From contig NMRA01000041.1 of NCBI GenBank assembly GCA_002633005.1, positions 687,294 through 751,293 on the forward strand: DNA of 64,000 bases, in the 5' to 3' direction. The notes beneath the pieces were generated by a model, which saw nothing but the letters and a program-made list of their open reading frames with translations, ran no database searches and was not told the DNA's origin. The position numbers and the translations under genes were made by a program. This DNA comes from Phoronis australis (Eukaryota > Phoronida > Phoronidae). Positions within the stretch are counted from its first letter, which is position 1; each line of letters opens with the position of its first letter. Below, one piece after another: positions 13,401-21,900 of the stretch.

Positions 13401-16302
13401 AAGGGATATGATCAAAAGACGGCTATCCAATCTAAAAAGTCGCAAGCGATGACCACTCTCACATCTGCATTCCGTTAATGCTTACCTGTTATCCCATAGG
13501 GCCGCCATACAGCTGAAGTTTTTCAGCCAATTAGACCTCACAGTCATTAAATCACAAGTCATGTTGTTTTAAGTACCTTTTGTGCATGGAGGGACACTTT
13601 AGGAGGCCGTTGATGTCTTTAACCCATCCCACGTCATGCCCCCAAGAGCAAGCAGTGTCAAAATGACTAGTGCCAATTTGGGTAAATTAACAAGACTGAA
13701 AAAAAGTTTGATTGTGGGAGTATAAATTTGTTCGAGCTGGGAAGACATCGACGGCCTCCTAACTAAGGTGTCCCTCTATACGCAAAAGGTACTAATTATA
13801 GCAAGGTGACTTTGACTGTTTAATCCGTGTGAGGCATAATGCGTCAAAAAGATTCCAGAATATGGAGGGTGTATGGGATGGCCGCAGTCTCTACTAGGGC
13901 CAGTTGAAACGGTGGTACTGGGCCGGGAGTTGAGCTGAGTACCTGAACAACTACAGCAAGCTCTCTACTAAAACCCGCTGTGGTCAGAAAGTAAACCGCC
14001 AACAACTAATTTTACAAAATGAATTGCAATCTGGATTTAATTTGAAGTTGCCGTGACCTGATAAAACATAAAATTCACAAGACTCAAAGTGAACAAGACT
14101 ACTATAAACTATTGCGGGGAGAAGGTCTGTAAACAGGAAGAAAGTTGACTCACCATTAGTGTGAGATGCACCGTCACCAGGAAGTATAAAACTTTCATCC
14201 AACTTGATGATGTCCCACAATGCAATGCACAGTCCAACATCGGGAACAACCTGAAATATAAAAGAGTAACACTCAGTCACTCAGTACAAGTATGTGCTGA
14301 GTTTCAAACACGGAATTTGGGATTGAGAGCCAAAAATCAGTGATTAGGACAAAAAAAGCACAAATAGTTCAGGTCTGTTTTTTAACATTAAGCTGGCAGA
14401 GCAGTTGTTGACTCCTATGTTCATGTACTTATGCCAGTCTTTGTTAGTGACCACATGTTATCAGTACTTAGTACTTAGTGTTGTCAGATGACTGGAGCAT
14501 TATGGGACTGTTCTGTCACTCTCTCTTCTGGTCCTTGGTGGAAAGCTGAATACATTAATTATACAGTTTTCTCCCAATGTGGGTATAAAACTAACCAAAT
14601 AAAATCTAACACAAAATTAGTGTCATTAAAACTACACACTTCCTTGAGTAAACTAAATTCTTTAATGGTGTTTAAGAAATTGGCATTTTATCGTTATGCT
14701 GCTGCTAAAATTGTGGTGAGATCTTGTGTCGGCTTTCGGCGCCATGAAATATTGCGTCACCTATTGGCCAGTTTCTCTTTTCCCAGATTCTTCAATCAAT
14801 TGTTCTTTTCTTCCAATAGGTTGCGAACATGCCACATCAAATTAACAGAACTGGTTCCATTTCATTAAAAGTTTTTAGTATTTTAATACCAGCAAACCGA
14901 ATTTCAGAACAAATTTTGCTGCTGTGAAGCTGTCATCATCTCCCGAAAGACGTCGCAAAATTTAAGGAAATGGCGCGTGCTCATGTCACGAGCGTACTGT
15001 TTTGAAAACAACGACAGGCTTTTCCTTGTTACAAAAGGCAAAGAATTATGCAAGAAAATGACACTGAATAGATTGCTTTTCACTTTAACATCTGCAATGG
15101 GCAAGGTGAGTATTGGTTAGCTCTGCATGTTGACATAAGTTTCACAACGAGGTGACGAGCTGAACTACCCAGGCTGTGTGAAATTTCGGGTCTAATGGAG
15201 CTCAATACACAGTGGTACCTAGCTGTATTTTGACGATAGTCTTCATACAGCTACTGAGCTAGCTGACTGACTATGCCTTACTACGGCCTTACACCGGTTA
15301 GGCAATGACCATCGCCTCTGAGGCGATGCATTGGCTATAGGCGCTCTGTACACCGGAAGCTTTTCGGCGAATTATGCCTCGCACTGACTAAACCATCAAA
15401 GTCACGTTGTTATAGATACCTTTTGCGTATAGAGGAACACCTGAGGAGGTTGTCGATGTGTTTAATTCCTTTCAACTCGAACAAATACTCCCATTATCAA
15501 ACTTTTTCTTCGAGCAGTCCCTATTTCAGTTCCCAAAATTGTGAACTCACCATTTTTATACTGCGCACGCTCCAATTTTTACCGCACTCGCTAGGTGATG
15601 TGACTTCATGCCCTCAATCTTTAAATAGGCCAAAGGTGAGCCATTGCGGTCTTGTCTTTAATTGGCATTACTTGAAACTGATTGTATTTCACTGAATTAT
15701 TGTTTGTATTTGATAAAAATAAATGCTGTTGATATGACATTTAATAGTCTTTGTGCACATATTTGACATTTTAATGTTTAACAACATGGCAAATACACGG
15801 CTGGTTCCCGGCAGCACGTACGCGGAGGGCGGGAACTTCAGCTTTCAAAGTTCGTCGGTAGGTCCGCAACTTCTGACCTTCGGCCTGATTAAAAAATGAA
15901 AATGTTGATTTCACGATTTTGGGAACTGAAATAGGGACTGCTCGAAGAATAAGTTTCATAACGGGAGTATTTGTTCGAGTTGGAAGGAATTAAACACATC
16001 GACAACCTCCTGGTGTTCCTCTATGCGCAAAAGGTATTTATAACAACGTGACTTTGATGGTTTAGTCGGTGCGAGGCATAATTCCCCGAAAAGCTTCCGG
16101 CGTACATAGCGCCTATAGCCTCTGCATCGCCTTTGGTTCGGGCCAACAGAGGCGATGGTCATTGCCAGGCATACCGTCACACGCCGGTTACCTTGTTGCC
16201 CAGCTTTTTGTTAATTGCTTCAGTGATGGCATCCTTCTGTTTGACGTGAAAAGACCACGGGCTAATTCGTACAGTATCTTTCATTTCAACAAGAACAAAC
16301 AT
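1494..16302 (-). CDS. POLR3H: RNA polymerase III subunit RPC8 (POLR3H), 3' end outside the window
   Basis: Five minus-strand coding exons join in phase: 16302-16192 (37 codons from ATG, begins [16 protein letters not shown]), 14250-14154 ([24 protein letters not shown]), 5159-5073 ([16 protein letters not shown]), 2482-2419 ([19 protein letters not shown]) and 1580-1494 ([29 protein letters not shown]). The 148 complete codons follow human RPC8 (about 204 residues) almost collinearly: N-terminal Rpb7-type domain, then the S1/OB-like domain. Every junction has GT and AG and keeps phase. RPC8 pairs with RPC9 (CRCP) to form the Pol III stalk, which acts in initiation at tRNA and 5S genes in the nucleus. 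The last exon ends after two bases of a codon, so the C-terminal about 50 residues must lie left of the window; I found no such exon in 1-1493. Introns reach about 9 kb and hold transposons and an opposite-strand gene. Family assignment is secure; exact splice sites are inferred. Confidence 0.93.
1925..2090. repeat. short minisatellite, about 33-bp unit
   Basis: Four to five degenerate tandem units built on CATCCCATATTTCATGAAAG plus ACAGTCCATGT. Non-coding, between POLR3H exons at 1580 and 2419. Confidence 0.55.
2807..4725. mobile_element. non-autonomous DNA transposon with TIRs, TTATA target-site duplication and subterminal repeats
   Basis: Both ends carry the same 11-bp inverted terminus (CAGGGCTCGAC; the right copy is 4715-4725 on the other strand). 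They are flanked by the exact direct repeat TTATA at 2802-2806 and 4726-4730. Inside each end are several copies of a subterminal motif around AGGTCGCA/AGCTCGCA, some arranged as the hairpin CAGGTCGCATTTTGCGACC (2832-2850, and about 4560-4705). Such motif clusters are typical transposase-binding regions of hAT-like elements, which often begin CAGGG; a 5-bp duplication is short for hAT. No transposase frame remains in the 1.9 kb. It is inserted in the POLR3H intron between exons at 5073 and 2482. Confidence 0.75.
5280..7290 (+). repeat. interspersed repeat with CTCF-like cores, copy B (about 12 units)
   Basis: Same family as 1-1117, longer. Plus-strand cores lie at 5292, 5430, 5572, 5708 (half), 5835, 5969, 6129 (CCACTAGGTGGCGC), 6381 (eroded), 6537, 6801, 6956 and 7106, spaced about 130-160 bp or twice that. 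Two alternating contexts recur: aaaactgCCACTAGGAGGc and aaatggCCACTAGGTGGCGCaaaata. The palindromic terminus appears at about 7267-7284. Short open frames here are by-products. Lies in a POLR3H intron. Confidence 0.75.
7424..7630. repeat. minisatellite, about 33-bp unit, six to seven copies
   Basis: Tandem degenerate units of CCTGAATCTTTTATACAATA followed by CCATTTGTTAC. They create a spurious 99-codon open frame. Intronic to POLR3H. Confidence 0.65.
7631..9400. other. no gene seen; possible inverted-repeat element at 8291-8880
   Basis: Intronic to POLR3H and upstream of the small peptide gene. TCGATGTTAAC (about 8292-8302) recurs inverted as GTTAACATCGA (8869-8879), followed on both sides by loosely matching text, so a MITE of about 590 bp is possible but weak. 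A 20-bp phrase GCCATGGCTTCATAGGCAAA occurs twice (near 8140 and 8205). Nothing else recognised. Confidence 0.3.
9406..9414 (+). promoter_or_regulatory. TATA box of the small secreted-peptide gene
   Basis: TATATAAAA lies about 310 bp before the start codon. Transcription would begin near 9435-9440. A plausible 5' non-coding exon then ends at 9479 before GTCAGT and joins a TTTTCAAG acceptor ending at 9718, six bases before the ATG. The strong TATA with a short leader exon supports a real promoter nested in a POLR3H intron. Confidence 0.5.
9725..13112 (+). CDS. small secreted peptide precursor, 68 aa, unknown family
   Basis: Three coding exons join in phase: 9725-9783 ([19 protein letters not shown]), 12548-12679 and 13097-13112 (ending RETSN, stop TGA). 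The donors are GTAAGT and GTTAGT and the acceptors CTGCAG and TTTCAG. Residues 1 to about 24 are a classic signal peptide with likely cleavage after VVDA. The mature part starts [16 protein letters not shown], is rich in Gly and Ser and then acidic, has no cysteine, and carries a basic KRR site five residues before the end. A TATA box and an AATAAA bracket the gene. It lies on the opposite strand inside the second intron of POLR3H, and its own intron holds a dead Penelope-like element. I do not recognise the family. It could be a neuropeptide-like or antimicrobial-like precursor, but nothing visible proves either. Transcript evidence would decide. Confidence 0.6.
10212..12340 (+). mobile_element. 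decayed Penelope-like retroelement (RT plus GIY-YIG endonuclease), non-functional
   Basis: Broken reading frames on the plus strand follow the order of Penelope/Poseidon proteins. They are: an N-terminal stretch (10212-10484); [12 protein letters not shown] followed by a stop (near 10503-10555); the fingers/palm segment at 10543-10956 ([20 protein letters not shown]); [20 protein letters not shown] near 11110-11175; the catalytic palm motif CVDDNF near 11230; KLSFLDVLV at 11340; and a GIY-YIG-like stretch (NVVYQFTC, then HYIG) at 11890-12060. At least three stops or frame changes separate the pieces, so no protein can be made. It sits in an intron of the small peptide gene and, antisense, in an intron of POLR3H. 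The family call rests on the SPLGPTF/DD plus GIY-YIG combination. The ends are not precisely defined. Confidence 0.82.
12306..12332 (+). ncRNA. hammerhead-ribozyme-like core at the 3' end of the Penelope-like element
   Basis: CTGATGA (12306-12312) and GAAA (12329-12332) enclose a hairpin GTGAC-ATGAA-GTCAC, the arrangement of the hammerhead catalytic core around stem II. Penelope-like elements are known to carry hammerhead motifs in their terminal repeats, and this lies just after the endonuclease remnant. One extra T separates CTGATGA from the hairpin, stem III is weak and I see no clear stem I. It is best read as a degenerate remnant, probably inactive. Confidence 0.35.
13165..13170 (+). terminator. 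polyadenylation signal AATAAA of the small peptide gene
   Basis: A canonical AATAAA sits 52 bases after the TGA stop and is followed by T-rich sequence. It fits the 3' end of the nested plus-strand gene and strengthens that call. Confidence 0.5.
13568..13792. repeat. small foldback element related to 15301-16166
   Basis: TACCTTTTGTGCATGGAGGG and following text is mirrored by the arm ending CCCTCTATACGCAAAAGGTA at about 13773-13792. Both arms match the inner arms of the larger foldback element at 15.3-16.2 kb (GAGGAACACC..GAGGTTGTCGATG). An eroded relative. Confidence 0.5.
14908..15105 (+). other. exon-like open stretch, unassigned
   Basis: A 66-codon open frame runs exactly from an ATTTCAG acceptor-like site to a strong AAG|GTGAGT donor-like site (peptide includes [18 protein letters not shown]). 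It lies on the plus strand in the first POLR3H intron. I recognise no family and no partner exon, and the opposite strand is also open over this span, so it may be chance. Confidence 0.18.
15301..16166. mobile_element. foldback/MITE element with about 250-bp inverted arms
   Basis: The left arm (15301 to about 15545) and right arm (about 15910-16166) are inverted copies at roughly 90 percent identity over about 250 bp, with a spacer of about 360 bp. The termini read GGCAATGACCATCGCCTCTG inward. No coding capacity. The right end stops 25 bp from the first 5' splice site of POLR3H (16191). A third family member is the palindrome at 59875-59932. Confidence 0.75.
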
Positions 16303-16473
16303 CTCGCACACGCTGCTGTTTCGCGACTGGGCATAACTGACGTTCTCAAAACATTGTTCACATGTTCAGAAATTTAAGACGCACTCCGTCCGCTTCCGGT
16401 TTAACTCAAACAACAGGTGGCAGCACGCAAACACGGAACTTCTATTCACGCGACATCTGGCGATCATGCTGTG

Positions 16474-17968
16474 ACAGGTTTGTTTTTGCACTGGACCTTT
16501 GATCGATTACGGTTTGCCTTAAGAGTCTTATGATAACAGAAAGGTTGTTTCTATCATAGTATACACAGGCAAGTTGATGCCTCCATCTGGAGTCTACATT
16601 GATCCTGTGTTGACACGATTTGACGTTAAATGCCTGGAATGACGAGCCTGGGATAGGGGAAAGAGGACATGTCACATTGTGACTGTGTTTTGGCTTTTGC
16701 GACTTCAATGGATTTATGGGATTGAGATTTAAGTACTATCCAACTTGAGGCCAGGGGCAGGTTCCATGTTCACTCAATTTCAAGCTCCTTTGGTGCAGTC
16801 ACCAAAAGCTTGTTTTTCATATTTCAACCAAGGATTTTGAAGAAACACCTGTCTGTATACCAGTGACCTAAAAACCCCTCCTTTACATACAAGATGTATA
16901 TCCATTTGAAACATTACCTTGTTAAAGTGAACTTTACCAAAATTGGTCGCTGTCAGCTTAAAGTGAAATTCAAATTCGTACCGTTCTCTCCAGCTTCGAA
17001 TCAAACCCAGAACCCCTGCCTCAAGGAACTTAACCAATCGGTTGATCAGTTAAACTTGAAGTGCATGACGGTCAAGTTTAATTCAAAACTTCATTTACAG
17101 TATAATAGAAGTCTCATTGTAAATTTTCCACTTATTTAGCTTACAATATGGCTGACAATTAAAATTTCCGCACAAAAACAAAGGTTGAAAAAAATTATTT
17201 GGCCATTAGCATGGGTTGTAAGATGTCTTATAAAACACGTTCCATTTGACAATGTTCCAGTTATTTGCAACACGGTAATCAGCTTTTGAAAAATGGTAAA
17301 ATGTCAATTTTGGTACTTATTTCTATGCAAAATAAGTGGTACAGTAACTACTGTACTTGGTAGTGCAGTGTTAAGTTTTGGCATAGTCTCATTCTTGTCG
17401 TTTTGTTTCAGCCTTTACAGAACATCACACATGTGGTTAATACCAGTCTCTCTAGTTACTGTGGCCTTAACCCTTTTGTACTGGTTTGTATATCAACCTA
17501 TATACCATATTGTCTTACACTGTTCCACATTTACTGACAACAGCGGGTTTAATCCTGCTGGTCCTTGTACAACATCGAAATGCACTGGACCAAATAATCT
17601 TGTATACATCAGACTGATTCTGTTTACTCGGTTACAAATATGTGATTTTTTATGAAGAGCAGTTTTTATTCCATCCTCGTTTTAATATAATTTTCCTTTA
17701 ACTTTGTTTAAGTTCATAGTTTTCCTTCAATCATGATTTATCACTTTCTTTAAAAACATGTTGTGATTCAGTTTTGGTGATGGGACCCTTTATCCTTTGT
17801 TTTGGTTTTAATTTCTCTTTGATTATGAACTGGATAGGTGAAGATTCATATTTTAACTCAATACTATTTGCCTTAAAATGCATATGATAGTTGAATTCTT
17901 TCTGTCAACAGGCACTTCAAACGATGTTACGAGTTCTTCAAACGGCTTGGTGTTGATGGACCACCCCC
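16474..17968 (+). repeat. first copy of a duplicated segment (P450 exon 1 and part of exon 2), followed by an N
   Basis: Near-identical to 17970-19443, a few percent diverged. It contains coding exon 1 (17431-17483, [17 protein letters not shown]) and the first 57 bases of exon 2 (17912-17968), cut off at the N (17969). The next base after the N matches 16474, the start of this copy. An unmerged contig overlap or second haplotype explains this better than a true tandem duplication. It should not be counted as a second gene. Confidence 0.85.
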
Positions 17969-17969
17969 N
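17969..17969. other. assembly gap (single N)
   Basis: Single undetermined base exactly between two copies of the same 1.5-kb segment. Confidence 0.95.
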
Positions 17970-18905
17970 ACAGGTTTGTTTTTGCACTGGACCTTTGATC
18001 GATTACGGTTTGCCTTAAGTTTCTTATGATTAACAGAAAGGTTGTTTCTATCATAGTATACACAGGCAAGTTGATGCCTCCATCTGGAGTCTACATTGAT
18101 CCTGTGTTGACACGTTTTGACGTTAAATGCCTGGAATGACGAGCCTGGGATAGTGGAAAGAGGACATGTCACATTATGACTGTGTTTTGCGACTTCAAAT
18201 GGATTTATGGGATTGAGATTTAAGTACTATCCAACTTGAGGCCAGGGGCAAGTTCCATGTTCACCCAATTTCAAGCTCCTTTGTAGCAGTCAACAAAAGC
18301 TTGCTTTTCATATTTCAACCAAGGATTTTGAAGAAACACCTGTCTGTATACCAGGGACCTAAAAACCCCTCCTTTACATACAAGATGTATCCATTTAAAA
18401 CATTCCCTTGTTAAAGTGAACTTTACCAAAATTGGTCGCTGTCAGCTTAAAGTGAAATTCAAAGTCGTACCCTTCTCTCCAGCTTGGAATCAAACCCAGA
18501 ACCCCTGCCTCAAGGAACTTAACCAATCGGTTGATCAGTTAAACTTGAAGTGCATGACGGTCAAGTTTAATTCAAAACTTCATTTACAGTTTAATAGAGG
18601 TCTCATTGTAAATTTTCCACTTATTTAGCTTGCAATATGGCTGACAAAAACAAAGGTTGAAAAAAATTAGTTGGCCATTAGCATGGGTTGTAAGATGTCA
18701 TATAAAACACGTTCCATTTGACAATCATGTTTCAGTTATTTGCAACACGGTAATCAGGTTTTGAAAAATGGTAAAATGTCAATTTTGGTACTGATTTCTG
18801 TGCAAAATAAGTGGTACGGTAACTACTGTACTTGGTAGTGCATTGTTCAGTTTTGGCATAGTCTCATTCTTGTCGTTTTGTTTCAGCCTTTACAGAACAT
18901 CACAC

Positions 18906-21900
18906 ATGTGGTTCATACCAGTCTCTCTACTTACTGTGGCCTTAACCCTTTTGTACTGGTTTGTATATCAACCTATATACCATATTGTTTTACACTGTTC
19001 CACATTTACTGACAACAGCGGGTTTAATCCTGCTGGTCCTTGTACAACATCGAAATGCACTGGACCAAATAATCTTGTATACATCAGACTGATTCTGTTT
19101 ACTCATTTACAAATATGTGATTTTTTATGAAGAGCAGTTTTTATTCCATCCTCGTTTTAATATAATTTTCCTTTAACTTTGTTTAAGTTCATAGTTTTCC
19201 TTCAATCATGATTTATCACTTTCTTTAAAAACATGTTGTGATTCAGTTTTGGTGATGGGACCCTTTATCCTTTGTTTTGGTTTTAATTTCTCTTTGATTA
19301 TGAACTGGATAGGTGAAGATTCATATTTTAACTCAATACTATTTGCCTTAAAATGCATATGATAGTTGAATTCTTTCTGTCAACAGGCACTTCAAACGAT
19401 GTTACGAGTTCTTCAAACGGCTTGGTGTTGATGGACCACCCCCTACTGTACCTCTCGGTAATCTAGCTGAGGTTGGCCCAGATGTAAGTGGAACCAGGAA
19501 GAATTTAGGAAACTTTCCCAGTAGTTTAAACTTGTTATGTAATGGTTGGAACAGAGGTTCTGTTTCTGATGTATTTCGTGATGGATGATGAGGTTACTGT
19601 CATGCCCTGCATTGTTGGGTCCATGTAATTTTTGTAACTATTAGATGCTACTATGAACTCAACTGGTGAAATCTCACTAGTTTAGTGCATAATATGGCGA
19701 ACTAGTGAAATTTTATTTTTGCATGTTCTTCAGAAAAATCTGTTGAAGCTCTTTTGTGTTCTACCACGGTGACCAGACATTGTTTTGAAAAATTGTGGGC
19801 ATTGCAGTCATTTTTCAAATGCATTTTAAGCTGGTTGTGGGGGTGTAAATTAGTGGTTGAATAAACTAATCATTAATTTGTGACTGTGTAAACTGATTAA
19901 TATTAATTTGTTTTGGTGACATTTAACTTCGGCGTGATTGAATGACACGTACCTCAAGAATCTTTGTATAAAAAATGTCAATCCACTTTCATGTATTCTG
20001 AGGCTTACTTTCAGTTTCTGTTTTTGTAAAATGTTTGCTTAGCCATTTTCACACTAAAAGTCATGCTGTAGTGAACCCATGCTTTAAATGGTGGTGTGCT
20101 CAAGTGGTAACTGTTAAACAGTCATTTTTCGTCACGTTGTTAAGCATGCAACCAACTTATCTATGATGTCACCAGAGCATTTGAAAACTGACGGCTGCAC
20201 TGTAGATGAAATCCCCTGCATTAAACTGAGTTTTCCAGCCCCAATTACGAAAGTCTGCCACTTCCCTTCCATCATTTAGGACCAGGCATTGTGACTTTCA
20301 AGTCTTGTGACATCTGCATGTAGTCGTACCTATATCTTTTTTCCCTGACTGTATATTTCCTTTTTGTTCTCTGTTGTCTATTGTTTTACTTGTAGTTACT
20401 GTTTATCGCTATACTTCATTGCTTTCCGTGTCCTTGGTGTTGCTATCAATTTCTATGTTTCTGGTCACGTGACCTTTGACCACCTAAACCAGCTGTGTCA
20501 ACATCAGCGTAGTGATCTCAATCATTTGATATTTAGGCTGTTCACTTGATGATAACGGTGACCAGCATCCTGAGACCAGTGTTATGCCTCAATCATTTGA
20601 TATTTAGGCTGTTCACTTGATGATAACGGTGACCAGCATCCTGAGACCTGTGTTATGCATTTTGCAGCAAATGTCCTCGGTTAAAAGTTATTGGATTGAA
20701 GGTTGAATTGTGGCACCTTGAAATTAATGTATAATTTAATAACTTGGTTATTAATTTAATACTGGTTGGTGTTGTGGACAGTTTTGACACGTAATTGCAA
20801 GGCTGGATGCTTAGCATAACATCAACTCACCAAAATACGACCTGGCAAAATCCCCAGGTCAACAGATGGGAACCGAGGTCGCCTAACCTCCTTGGCAAGA
20901 GCCGAAAATGAAATAAATGAGATATCTTAAGTGAAGAACTGGCGAAGTTGAAGAACGGCAACGTTTTTTGCTCAAACGGTAAATTAGAATTTTCCCAGGC
21001 CATCGAATTGACCACTGAATTGCACTTCCCTTTAAAAGACAATTTCTGGTTGTGTTATATATTCTTAAAGGGACATTGTCTCAAGAAATGCGTTGCTGGC
21101 AAAATCCATATATATTTTACATGGATTTGTTCACTCATGTTGATGACTTCTAATAAAACTACTCTTGCATCAAATTCAAGAAAGTGACACAGATAGGGCA
21201 TTTTACACTCAGCTCCTTGTTTACAGGGATTCCTGGAACCTCTTGCAAAGTGGAGGGAAAAGTATGGGTGCGTTTTTGGGTATGTGTAGTGTATTTTTGT
21301 AATTATTTTCTGTATTTGTTGAATTTTTAATGTTTCTCCCGTACTTATGTTCCTTCCTTTCAAATTAAGCCTTTAGTTATTAGAAACTCCCTTGTTTCGT
21401 GCACCTTGTACTTCGACACTAGATTTGCACAAGAACTGTGAGTGCTGTCAATTTTTTATATCATGAACACTAATCCAAGTTCCTTTTGTGTAAAGCAGAA
21501 CAACTACGTGTTAGGATAACTACTGCAGTCACTATTTTTAAACATTCCATTTTATCCTTAAGATTGATATCTAGATTAATTGGAAACCACTTGTTGTCTA
21601 GAAATGACTAAATGAGATTTATTTATATTGTCACGCAGTGTCATCTTTAAAATTCACTGTTTTGGTTCATGTTTTACGTAGAACCATCATTTTTTAATAC
21701 GAAGAATTAACATTGCTAATTACTCTACACAAAATCATGGCCCTTCATGGAGATTCATCTCTGCTAATATGCTTTTCTTCAGTTTGAGATTTTCAATCAG
21801 CTTGATATAATTAACACTTTTGGCTCTATGACACCTAGTGAGAATATAGCTAACTAACCTTTCTAAGTGTGTTTTCTTTTTCTTTGTCTTTGTCTCTGGT

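Noticed and set aside
17293-17655. 120-codon frame with hydrophobic segments as a separate membrane protein
   Set aside because: Only its middle (17431-17483) is coding, as P450 exon 1; the rest is UTR and intron read-through, and the whole sits in the duplicated segment.
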